From: Sipunculus nudus
Lineage: Eukaryota; Annelida; Sipuncula; Golfingiida; Sipunculidae
Direction: 5' to 3'
NCBI GenBank assembly: GCA_026874595.1
Contig: CM049315.1
Span: forward strand, 73,081,416 to 73,145,415
Length of the DNA stretch: 64,000 nt
This document shows, one piece after another, positions 1-10,340 of this stretch. A program made the translations under genes and the position numbers. Numbering within the stretch: the stretch's first letter is position 1; the number at the start of each line of letters is the position of its first letter. Under the pieces are notes generated by a model. That model was not told the origin of the DNA. It worked only from the letters and a program-made list of their open reading frames with translations, and ran no database searches.

Positions 1-922
1 CGGCCAGGTCTCTCGGTCCCGCAGGCCGGGAAACGCCTCAATTACGGTCTGGGCATGTAACAACTCGACCGTGACTGAGTTGTTTGATTCGTAGACAGCG
101 TCGTACTTCCCCACTCAGCCTCATTATTATGCACAATAGTAAAGCATGTGTTCACACCTACGTTTATGTTTGGGAATCAGTCTCGCGAGCCGGATCTTAA
201 TCAGGGTGCTTGTCATTTATTAACGAATGACAATCAGCGGGTCCCGATGATTAAGTTTACACAAACGGTTGATCTTTAAACTTTCGTTAAGGTCCTCGTG
301 AACACGTACATCAATAAAAACAGTGCGGCAAACATCGCACAATTTACTCATACATGAATAATTATGAATGCAAAATAAACAATGTTACATGTTTGAAATG
401 TCACACATACTCTGTCCCAATTACTTATGGCTACCAAGAATTTGGAATTTGCCTATCAAGATGAAATTGTGAACTCAAAAGTGTGTAACAACAGTCTTCC
501 ATATCTGCTTTCTTTAACCAGAAGTAATGATTGTATTCTGTGAATGTTCACATATTTCAGCCTGATACTACCGTGCTATTAGTATGCTATATTGATACAA
601 AGAGTTTCTCAACATTTGTACAAATATCATGGATATACAATATGTTTGTAATTTAATAACAAACACTGTATTTGTATATATTGTTTGAGTTTGTTATAAA
701 TAGGGTTGACGTGATTGTAAATATATTATTTTTTTATTGATTGCAGTAATTATACTAATACCCTGTATATACGTTTATTTTGTTGATTGTAATTAAAATT
801 TTAACTTTCGTGTTACATTTTAACTCCCCCCCCCTATCCTGGTCAAGTCCAGTATTACGGCCACTCCTGTATTAAAGCCACTTTCATCCAGTCCCGATGG
901 TGACCGTAATACAGGCGTTCTA

Positions 923-924
<2 letters not shown>

Positions 925-971
<47 letters not shown>

Positions 972-985
972 TATATATATATATA
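925..985. repeat. (TA)n microsatellite followed by (GA)n
   Basis: Nearly pure TA dinucleotides with one GA interruption, followed by a short GA tract to about 1001. Confidence 0.95.
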
Positions 986-1088
986 AAGAGAGAGAGAGAG
1001 AGATGTAGGAATAGCAATGCTTGTACATTGTATGCTACGTTTGTCTCTTTGTCTGTCTGTCTGTCCATCTCTATCTCACTCTCTCTCT

Positions 1089-1090
<2 letters not shown>

Positions 1091-1156
<66 letters not shown>
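1091..1156. repeat. (TA)n microsatellite
   Basis: About 33 uninterrupted AT units after a CT-rich tract. It ends only 36 bases before the splice acceptor of the first lectin exon, so length variation here could affect splicing. Confidence 0.95.
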
Positions 1157-1159
<3 letters not shown>

Positions 1160-1192
1160 TACGATAGATATTGAGCGAAATTATTTTTGCAG

Positions 1193-1291
1193 GTCGAGAT
1201 AGCTCAGGGAAAGGCTGTGTTATGTTTCAAGATTCTTTCTTTGAACCATCCCATTGCAATATACCGAAAGGATACCTTTGCACCCATTATG
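1193..1291 (+). CDS. Exon: C-terminal half of lectin-like domain 1
   Basis: The acceptor TTTTTGCAG precedes 1193 and the donor GTAGGT follows 1291; both ends are phase 1. It encodes GKGCVMFQ, then a second Cys, then PKGYLC, which matches the last strands of a CTLD (Cys...Cys...P.G.LC). The matching N-terminal half is not in the window. Confidence 0.65.
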
Positions 1292-2477
1292 GTAGGTCTG
1301 TCGAATAATTATTACAAGTAAGAAATCAATTTGCTTAATTCAAAATTCTAAATTCTGGAATAAAGTGTTTTAATTTTTTTTTTCAGAAAAATTTCGGCCG
1401 CCAGGAATACCATTGATAAACTGGATTCGTATTAGAAATATCAGCTACTCCGTTCATCATTCGAAGGCGGACTGGTGGACGGCGAAAGCAGCATGCAAAA
1501 CATGGGGTGGTCAAATAGCTGTGAAACCCGACCTATCGAGTATCACTGAAATTCTTAGAAAGAGAGACTTTGGAGTTGAAAAGTTATGGGTCGGTGCATA
1601 TTCGCTTCAAATAGAAATGGATGACAAGGGTAAAAAAATTGCAGATGATATTAATGAGAGAACCATATAATAATAAGTTCATATAGTGACTAGTGTGCTA
1701 ACGCAAAGGGTTGGTCTTGTTAATAGCTGCTTCGATGATGAGATCAGTCTATTATATTTACCGCTATTGGCAAAGCCCTGTTATTAACATGTATTCCTTT
1801 AAAATTAACTGTATTTTCTTTTTGCTTACTGTAGAAATAGATTTAAATTTTTCTTTCTGGGAGACTGGACTATCAACAGGCGATCAAGATAAGGGATGCA
1901 TAGTTGCAAAACTGAAAAATAAAAGTAACATTGTTTGGCAACCCTTTTTATGCAACAGCACAGCTGATGTGCTATGTAGTTCAGTGCACAAGTCAAACGA
2001 TTCTCATCGGAAAGGAATAAATACGTACACACCAACGCAAAGCGGTATGTATCGTATGGACTTCAGATCTAAAACTATTATTTATATATTATATGACTTT
2101 AGTTGTGCTTGGTTTGCCCTTGTACTTAAAACACTATCCAGGGAATGTACTTTATATAGCCTTACTTCTGTACGCCACACAATATTAACCAGGCAATGTA
2201 CGCCATGTAGCCTTTACCTTTGCAGACCAATTTGCTTCACGTCTCTTTTCTTTCATCTTGCGTTACAGTAGGCTCGTGCATTTTTTTCGTATGACCTTTT
2301 TATTGATAATTGTATCCGCCACTCTAGGTTATTTACAAAACTGGCAGATAAAAATGAAAATCTTATTCACTAACCACAGAGTCCGATATATAAGCTGCTA
2401 GTAAGGAGTATATTGAAAGCACAGCGATTGCGGGAACACTGACTGTTGGTAAAGACATATTTTATGGCATATATATG

Positions 2478-2508
<31 letters not shown>

Positions 2509-3583
2509 TGTACACATGTTAACACAAAAATGTATACAAGTACACAAGTGTACATGGATACAAGTTCATTTAATGATGAATGAATGCAATAATATGTGCA
2601 AGTCTAACTTATATCTATCTCTTTGTGCTGACATTGAAATTACATTTCAAACAAGTCACTTGCCCCTTTTATAAAAAAAATGTTTTCTCATATCATTTTC
2701 TATGATATATTGTTAATAACTTTATTTACAGGAAGAACCATTAATTCACCCATCCAAAACAGCAGTTTTTATGAGATTGTCGTTATGATATGCACCTGCT
2801 TTTTAGTGCTTATACACCTCGTCACATGTGTCCACAGCATTAGGTATCTTAGCGAGAGAGGGTAAGGAAAGCTTTAATCTTACGATAAAGCATATCATTT
2901 GCAATATAATTAACAATGAAAATGCATACACGTGTTTATATGTATAATAAACAAGGGATTTTATTTTTTTAAAAGATTTTTCATATGATTTAATATCTCC
3001 CTGGTCCGATGAGAGAACAATACCCTGTATATCATAACGTAACCTAGCCAATGTAAATTGCATACGTATGAAATATAAGAGAAATTGTATATCCTGTTTC
3101 TAGATATACCTCATCGACAGGCTATAATAACATGACAGATGGAACCATTTTGGAACCAGATTGGCAATTATTTGAACCAACTGGCCGAGACGCTGCACCC
3201 GGAGAACCCGTGGTAACGCACATTTTGTTTGGAGGAGTGAGACAATTGGACAGGCCCTTAGCGGAAGAGAATGCGGAGCAAATGAATGATGATGTCATGA
3301 AGTATAGTAAAAGACATGACCGCGAGTCGATTATAAATCCACCGAATCACTCTTGCACCGTATACGCAGATATAGAAGAGGGTGCATCCAATTTCATATC
3401 CCATGGGGAAGGTAAAATTATTATTCTGAAGATAAATATGGTTCAAGAGATGCTTTTATTGTACAAGTTAATAACAGAGAAGTTATTTATATTAAAGATA
3501 TTTAATATTTATGTAATATTTGGGGTTTTTTTGTAATTTTAGAATACGCGGAAATTCAGGATGTATTGGAGTTATCAACAAAG
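1193..3583 (+). CDS. C-type lectin-like transmembrane receptor (partial gene, six exons)
   Basis: Six exons join in frame: 1193-1291, 1387-1629, 1835-2044, 2732-2861, 3104-3411, 3543-3583. All introns have GT...AG ends and the phases match (1,1,1,2,1). The order is C-terminal half of CTLD1, CTLD2 over two exons, one membrane-spanning segment, then about 116 residues of tail. CTLD2 shows the family pattern: AKAACKTWGG, a WVGA core, then Cys pairs ending in FLC and VLC. The EPN/QPD and WND calcium-sugar motifs are absent, so classical sugar binding is unlikely. The tail has YNNM, TVYADI and EYAEI. Type I orientation is inferred. No signal peptide or stop is seen, because the gene starts upstream of the window and its last exon was not found. 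The function, immune or adhesion receptor, is inference. Confidence 0.72.
1387..1629 (+). CDS. Exon: N-terminal half of lectin-like domain 2
   Basis: A T-rich acceptor (TTTTCAG) precedes 1387 and GTAAAA follows 1629; both ends are phase 1. It encodes 81 residues including WWTAKAACKTWGGQIAV, the conserved W..A...C...GG.LA helix region of CTLDs, and LWVGAYSL, equivalent to the WIGL core. Reading through the donor gives only a short tail and a stop. Confidence 0.72.
1835..2044 (+). CDS. Exon: C-terminal half of lectin-like domain 2
   Basis: The acceptor CTTACTGTAG and donor GTATGT leave a 210-base exon, phase 1 at both ends. It encodes FWETGLSTGDQDKGC, then VWQPFLCNSTADVLC, placing three of the four CTLD cysteines as expected. 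NKSN and NST are possible N-glycosylation sites. A Ser/Thr-rich stalk follows (TYTPTQS). The open frame continues to 2271 but that part is intron. Confidence 0.7.
2468..2505. repeat. (TA)n microsatellite in intron
   Basis: A short TA array with one interruption, inside the intron between the lectin and membrane exons. Confidence 0.9.
2732..2861 (+). CDS. Exon: transmembrane segment of the lectin-like receptor
   Basis: The acceptor TTTATTTACAG and donor GTAAGG bound 130 bases (phase 1 in, phase 2 out). After a possible glycosylation site (QNSSF) come about 22 hydrophobic residues beginning EIVVMICTCFLVLIHLV, then a basic stop-transfer SIRYLSERG. This fits a single-pass membrane protein with the lectin domains outside. 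Confidence 0.68.
3104..3411 (+). CDS. Exon: cytoplasmic tail with YNNM and TVYADI motifs
   Basis: The acceptor GTTTCTAG and donor GTAAAA give a 308-base exon (phase 2 in, phase 1 out) that is open across its length. It encodes about 102 hydrophilic, acidic residues. Y-N-N-M near the start matches the YxxM and YxN patterns bound by PI3-kinase p85 and Grb2 SH2 domains in other animals. TVYADI near the end matches T-x-Y-x-x-[V/I], the ITSM form of the inhibitory tyrosine motif. Whether these are used in this organism is unknown. Confidence 0.65.
3543..3583 (+). CDS. Small exon: third tyrosine motif of the receptor tail
   Basis: The acceptor GTAATTTTAG and donor GTAAAC bound 41 bases, phase 1 in and phase 0 out. 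With the preceding G it reads EYAEIQDVLELSTK, adding a Y-x-x-I motif. At least one more coding exon must follow; none was identified downstream. Confidence 0.55.
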
Positions 3584-4633
3584 GTAAACTTTTCTTTAGT
3601 GTTCAAGAAAGCAAATATTTCACTGAAGTACACTCTTGATTTCATATTTTGTGACACACACACATCTTTTGAATAACTTATCAATTGAGAATGCTTTAAT
3701 ATCGATAGCAACGTATGGTTATTTTGTATGTACAATATACGCGAAAATATTTCTGATTAGAACTCGTGATTAATGGGTATTTCAAATATTTCGAACTAAT
3801 TTACAGGGATATGGTGTCATATGAATGCACACTTTACTTAAGTCCTCACACATGATGTGTAAGAAGAAAAAGGCATGTATTTATGGCAAGAAAACAGTTT
3901 TAAGGATGCTCACATTTTCACGGGAAATATTTTTAACTTAAAACTGTTTTCTACAGAAAGGTATACAATCGTCTTCTCACACACTTTAAGTGCATTTGTT
4001 TAAAAGGTTATTACGCAAGCAAACATACTTATATCAAATTAACAGAATATGAATTTCACAACAAGGTCTTAAAACATATACAGCTGTTGTACAAAATTTG
4101 CTTTATATGTTATAGTTATTTTACGAAGGATTTGCATCTTATGGGTGTCATGAAAAAATAGTGCATGCAGTACCATAAAACGTTCCACAAGAATACTCAA
4201 CGTCTTTTTTTCATGCAATGTATAATATAAATTAATACAAATGCTGGTCATTTTTATGTTTGAACTGAAAAAGCAGCGAAATCTAAGGGATTAATAAAAA
4301 TAATGCCGGTAAGCACGTTTAATATGCCATTTAATAAGATATTTAGACTAATTTCCAGGGTTGATATTGTTAATACATAATACATGGTTACAAGAATACA
4401 GTATGTTTTCATATGTGGTTATTATAATGTATCATTACTGGTAATTACTTATGAAACTCATTTACGTATCAACGCCTAAACAATGCTTGACGGTTATAAG
4501 ATATTAAAACTTATTTTACTTCTTTCCTTAATTCAGTCAAACACATTATGGTGTTTTGTGAGAAGACATGGCAAAGCAAATAACCACGTGGACGTAATGA
4601 AAGCTTATTGCTTTCACATGTTAAAGACCCACC

Positions 4634-4696
4634 ACCCGATCCGGCGGGATCGGGTCCCATGCGCACTGCGCATCTACCTTATATGGTAATATAAGG
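4634..4696. repeat. Three adjacent perfect hairpins
   Basis: Three palindromes follow each other: ACCCGATCC-GGCG-GGATCGGGT (4634-4655), ATGCGCA-C-TGCGCAT (4659-4673) and CCTTATAT-GGTA-ATATAAGG (4677-4696). Stems are 9, 7 and 8 bp without mismatches. The role is unknown. Confidence 0.85.
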
Positions 4697-5900
4697 AGCG
4701 ACATGGTGTTTGGCAACATTATCAAGCACGTGTACTTGCTTGAGCTCGGCAGATTACTGCAGGGCAGGTTTATTTAACCAGTGAAAAAGCATCAATTTTA
4801 GTTTCTCATCGCTGCTCCAAGTCTAAGTGCTTTGATGTCCCTTTGGATTATTGGATTACGTCAGCCTTCCGGTTTGACATGACCTCAAAACGGGCTCGCA
4901 CATGTTGACACTGACGGGCGCATGGCCGATCGAGTGATGTACGCAGTTATTATTTAACATGTTTCTTTGTAGGGATTTATAAAATGACACATCAAGTGAA
5001 CAAGGTAGGCGTACTAGTGGTCGTAACATAAATTACTTTAAAAAAAGGATTCCTTTAAAATACTGTAATAACAGTCCATGCACGACAGTGAAAAAACGAA
5101 CATGGCCGATGGCAGTGAAAAAAAATGGACATGACCGGCGACAGCATCGACCCGCTTGCTGTAGGCCCATACATGTTTGATTACCGCGCTTTATATGCCG
5201 TTTTGAAGACGCAGGCATATATAAATATATTTTGTTACGTTTTGTTTCAAATTTGTATATCGGCATGAAGGTAAAAAATATAATATTAATTGTCATACAT
5301 TTTGTTACCGCACTTGCGGGATTTGCTGAAACAAGACTTCGTTTAGAAGGAAGCCATGTGCCATGATGTGATATCGAACTACGAAGATTCTGAAAGTTTT
5401 GTGAACAAAATTATTTTGAAAGAAAATATGTAGTAATAGTATGACACTAAAACATTAATGTCTCTATAGAGAATATTATTAGCCTGATTTAGATGTATTA
5501 AGATTATCGACCACATGTCAGCCAACTGTTTTTCTTTTACGAAATATTTCCATATTTACCAGATACATACACTGGACTTGTATCTTTACGAATTTGCATA
5601 GGCAGAAATGAATAAAGATTTACAGAATCTGAGTATTTATATTTTTAGCTCTTTATATGCCTCTTGAACTTGTAACGTTGCGGTTTTGACATGCAACAAT
5701 GTAACACCACATCTGTTCAATGCGTGCGTGCACAAACAGATGGAAGTTTGTTATGACGAGCAGAAGGCCCATATGATCAAATGACAGTGACATTTCATGA
5801 AACAATATAATATTGAATGACGCTTGTTATTGGTTCATAACTGAAATGAGATTGTTTGGAGTCCCGGGTGTGTAATCCTCTGCTAAGAGAAATACAAGAA

Positions 5901-5913
5901 CCCCCCCCCCCCC
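5901..5913. repeat. Poly-C run
   Basis: Thirteen C residues followed by an A-rich tract; simple sequence. Confidence 0.9.
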
Positions 5914-7580
5914 AACAAAAAAAAACGAAGTTTGGATATATACATGATGTATATGTATATTTACATGCATGCATACCTACATGAATGTATCAATCAATGT
6001 GTGCTATGAAATATGAGGAACAAATATTTATAGTATCATATATGTCCAACTAATACCAGGAGCAGTGAAGACAGACGTGCAAAAAGAATCCTACATCCGC
6101 AACTGAAAAGTAAACCAAATTTCTCCTTATCTCCAGACTTATCTCTCCTCAAGATTTCACAGACGTTATACAAGACAAACAGAAAAAGGGGTGAACGCAT
6201 AACCTTATTGAAAATGTATATTTTTTATATGCTTTAACCCGGTGCGGGAAACCTGCATGAACAAACCTGATATATTTTATTGTTGTAAAGTGGACATCTA
6301 TGTTTTCAAAGACACCTGGCCAGGGAACGCTAAAAATGACCTATTAATATATCCTTGTCTTGAATTCAACTCTTATGTGGTAGTGCTTTATTAGGTAATC
6401 CTGATTAATTGTATATGTTCAAGCTGTACTATTAACTTTAAATGTACAGAACCACTTAGTGGGCCAGTATATTCATTTGTTTAACATCATGTGGACAATC
6501 ACCCCGGGTGTGTTTGTTCGGCCATATTAATTCTTCTTTTGATTACTAAGTATGATACATATTGGCTTCATATTTTGAACACAGCTTGATTGCTTCATCT
6601 AAATTCACTCTGAAGCTTTCATCATTGTACCTTATTTAGTAATATTGCAATTGTGATTTAAGTGGAATTTCTATGACAGTTTAAGATCTTAACTTTGTTA
6701 TCAATTCTACAGTAAGAAATAACTTTACATTAGTTTTATAAAATTTTCTGCTTGTAAAATTTTTGGGTCACATTTCATGTGTTTGTGAAGTTTCATTCAA
6801 TTTCATAAAGTAGTTTTTGTATAATGTGTCAGTTACATTAAGAAACACAAGTTTATGTTTTCTGCAGTCATAGTATATGTAAGTCTATCTCAACATGATG
6901 CTACCAGCCTTAATAAGGAACCAATCAGCTTCATGCTGGTAGCGTCAGGGTTATCTGTAATGAGGCTGCTAGATGTCTGGGCAGCGACAGATTTGAATTG
7001 ACCACTGCGCTGGACACCAAACTGACTGGTTAGCATACTGTGAACATGTATTTATCAATATACTGAAGTCTCTACCAGCTGATGACCTACCGTTTGTGCT
7101 TGCTAATTCCACACGAAAAAAAAGCTCCCGCGACCGCTACAACAGTTAGGTGACCTTATCCAGACAGTTGGAAAATAAACCAATAGCATTCTTCATGTTT
7201 TTAATCAGGCGAAGGAACAAAAACCTAATTCGCCGAATCTGTATACTGACCATGCAGGCTTCATACGCCAACACAGAGAAATGTTCTGATAATTATCTAG
7301 AATAAGTGGTTTAAAGGCCTACTTCCATGAAAAAAATAAAATGAAATACTACTGAAGGTTTATTCATTTACATGTATATGTATAAATTATGGTATTATAA
7401 AATCAAGCTTTGCGCATTTAACCGTTAAAATTTAAATCGAAAGACCCGTAATCCACCCCACTCAGGGGCCCCAAGCCAAACAGCAGCGTCCTGGCCAAGG
7501 CGATTGTGACGTCACAACCAGAACACACCGGGCGGTATTGTAATGGCATCAGTTGAGTTTAACACGATCTGAGATAAAAT

Positions 7581-7796
7581 ATGCCAAATAATTGCGTCGT
7601 CGGGTTGTGCAGTAACATCAAGGGTGATGGTGTGAGCTTAATCATATTTTAACAAGTGTATAAGCCACATGTTCGTGCCAAATGGACACGATTTCCTTTA
7701 CAGAAGAGGCCGAACTGGACCCGGCCGGGCATGATCTGGGAAGGGGATTTCCCAGGTTTGGCCACTGCCATGACGGTGCGGACAGACTTTTCCTGA
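7581..7796 (+). pseudogene. Degenerate THAP zinc-finger remnant
   Basis: The ATG at 7581 starts MPNNCVVGLCSN, the classical opening of a C2CH THAP domain with Cys at residues 5 and 10. After an in-frame TAA (7650-7652) the same frame continues to KWTRFPLQKRPNWTRP and then IWEGDF at the position where THAP has I-C-S-x-H-F. The C-x2-H zinc ligands are therefore replaced by W-x2-D, at almost exactly the canonical distance of about 50 residues. It ends at a TGA near 7796. It is probably the N-terminus of the dead transposase of the surrounding element. Confidence 0.6.
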
Positions 7797-9131
7797 CATT
7801 TAGTCGCCTTTGTTGCCACTTTTGTTGCCACTCTATATCCCTTACATGCTGCTAAATAGGAAATGATGCTGCTTTTCATCTTTACGACTCCTGTATCTCT
7901 TAGTCTTCAACTTTGCACCTGTTATTCCCCGACTCGGCCTTGACACGTTGGGAGCTGGCACTTCGAAGTCTGCACTGAGGCCGTATCGGGATTTCAAGCG
8001 ACGTGTAATATGACAGCCCACATATAGCTGCTTGTTGATCGTATAAGTTTAATAATATCAAACTGATCAATCAAATAATTAATTATTAAATGTGTTTGAA
8101 CGCTTGTAAATGTTAAAAAAACTTTATTTTTTATTTGGGACTTTTTTACAAGTTTCAAGACACATATGACCGAAGGGGTCACGTAAAGCTCGGTGCATGG
8201 TGCCTTGAGCAGCAAAGGCATTAACATTGGAGAAACAATTAATAATATTCTAAAAAATAAACACACGTTAAAAATCGTTACTCCTTATTGTTGACAATAA
8301 TCAAAATAATTCATTTTAATATTTCAAATCTTTTGAAATATCAGACAATTAACAATTTAAAAAATTATACCATGCATTTCAGCATATTTTAATTCTGTGC
8401 CCAAATAATATGAAAAAATGTAGTATATATATAACAAAATATCAAATCAATTACCCAGTCAGTCATAAAGAGAACTCCAAATCTGTTTCAGCAGACCTTG
8501 TTAGGCCTAGTATGATTTGCCATATACTGCACACAAAGATGTTACACTTGAACCTTCAGATGATACACTGGCCGAAGTACCCATGCATTTAGTCCAAATA
8601 TACCTATACACATACTGATCAACCTTACCAAAGACAACATGTGGGTAATTTTGTATAATTTTAAATGATAATTTATTGTAAATGTACTTTTCTTGGAATT
8701 AAATCTGCTATCATGCAGAGTATTATAACTGGAATGTATGGTTTCTGGACACATTTTTTTTTCATATTACACAATTCTAAAATTGGAGGATACTAAAAGT
8801 ATCCGTGAAATCCAGATAAACGGTTTTACATCAGCCCAAATAAAAACAGAGCCATTAAATAAATTTATTTGCACAAGTTAAGCCTAGCTGATGCAGTATG
8901 GCAAGAACTTTGACTATAACATTGCCAACATAAAACAGATTAATAATAGCCATGGGGCTTTCCGTCTGGTGGAGTGGCACTGTTACATAACGAACTGTAA
9001 CATACATACTGTGTATAATTATAATGTCACTGTGCGTGTGATTTTTTTTATAATGAAACATTACTCTTTTATAATTCATTTAAATATGTGAATTTCATGC
9101 ATTGTATTATATATTTCAAATGTATTAAATC

Positions 9132-9150
9132 TCTTCTCTCTCTCTCTCTA

Positions 9151-9211
<61 letters not shown>
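9132..9211. repeat. (CT)n-(TA)n compound microsatellite
   Basis: CT dinucleotides with TA interruptions, passing into about 20 TA units, inside the TTAA-flanked element. Confidence 0.93.
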
Positions 9212-9215
<4 letters not shown>

Positions 9216-9281
9216 TTATAAAAGGAAAGAGTGTAAATTATATAAATAATCAAATGTATGTATCATTTCCATGATGATGGG

Positions 9282-9296
9282 CGGGGGGGGGGGGGT
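9282..9296. repeat. Poly-G run
   Basis: About 14 consecutive G residues after GGC. Confidence 0.85.
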
Positions 9297-10340
9297 ACTT
9301 TAACTTAGTACCACCCTCCATCGGGATGGGTGTGGTACGTGGTACGTATACAGCTTCATTTAAAACTAGCCCCGTGTGTGGTACTATAAGGTTACATGTA
9401 TTTATGAGGTTAGGCCTGCCAAGTAAAAACTCGCTTTACGAAAAGTATATATAGTAATACAACTGCTAAACAAATAAGCGCTTATCAATGTCAAAACAAC
9501 AATTTTGCATTTCTATTTATAAAGCATGTATGTATAAATTATGATAAAAAGAAAGGACCAGCGCTTTTTTCATACAACAAAACCAAGTTGCTTATCAGCT
9601 GATTTTTGCAGAATCAAAATATGCCACCACGGCACCAGTCACAACATTGTTAATGTTATAACAACAAGAAACTTTGTTGCAAAGCGTCGCGAGCGATATT
9701 GAACAAACTCGACCAAGTCAAGAATCACCATCGGCATCTTGTACTACTTTACATTTTCTTGCTCTAAATATTTTATTAATGAATAATCTCGTTATTTTGA
9801 TAATAATCACCAGATTGAGAATATCCCTTAAAATTCCCACAGACTCCATCCTCGATTTTGTACAGCCTGCCATTTCGTCACTGGAATCAAACCTGTTGTC
9901 AGTGTTAGCGTGTTGGCTTGCAGCGGCCGCTGTCTGTGTCACCGACTTCTGTTTCTAACAACGTATACATGGCCCAAAATTACATGAGGCTAATGTCGAA
10001 GTTGCCATAAATCTACAGATCTAAATTCACCGCTTTATTCTCCTTTAACGTGTCTCAGACATTGTCATCTTACGATGATTCCTCCGCCTCGCTTGATCAG
10101 ATCGTCCCGTCGGCCTTTCTGAAACCACGTGGACGCGCAACCGGGGTTCTGGTTGTGACGTCACATACGTCCCAAGGGCTGTCTCAACTTTTTCAGGGGG
10201 CTCCCAGGACTCTGTTCACATATTCGTTCCTATCACGGGAAGTAGCTCCCCAATGTCAGTAATTTTTACATCAATTCTATTTGTAGGTTCATGCCTTTCA
10301 TATATGCAAAAACACCCAGAGGGTGGAAGTAGGCCTTTAA

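Larger units (their letters stand above)
1..1192. other. Upstream stretch, no gene recognised
   Basis: No exon that I can support. The first 310 bases are less AT-rich and may be old repeat sequence. From 925 on the stretch is (TA)n, (GA)n and (CT)n microsatellite running up to the first lectin exon. The missing N-terminal half of the first lectin domain must lie upstream of this window or be unrecognised here. Confidence 0.5.
3584..7310. other. Long non-coding stretch, no gene seen
   Basis: AT-rich sequence with stops in all frames. It holds a cluster of three hairpins (4634-4696) and a C13 run (5901-5913). It may be intron of the lectin-like receptor or intergenic. Confidence 0.5.
7315..10336 (+). 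mobile_element. TTAA-flanked DNA transposon, Kolobok/piggyBac-like, decayed
   Basis: The ends are inverted repeats AGGCCTACTTCCA, flanked on both sides by TTAA (7311-7314 and 10337-10340). The TTAA target duplication is known for the piggyBac and Kolobok superfamilies. A second inverted pair, TGTGACGTCACAACCAGAAC, lies about 190 bp inside the left end (7505) and 171 bp inside the right (10146-10165), and contains the CRE-like palindrome TGACGTCA. A degenerate THAP domain follows the left end; THAP fingers occur in some DNA-transposon transposases, so Kolobok is the better guess. No catalytic core was recognised, so the copy is dead or non-autonomous. Confidence 0.68.

Noticed and set aside
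1711-2271. 186-codon frame starting at 1711
   Set aside because: Only 1835-2044 is supported as coding; the rest runs through splice sites into intron sequence.
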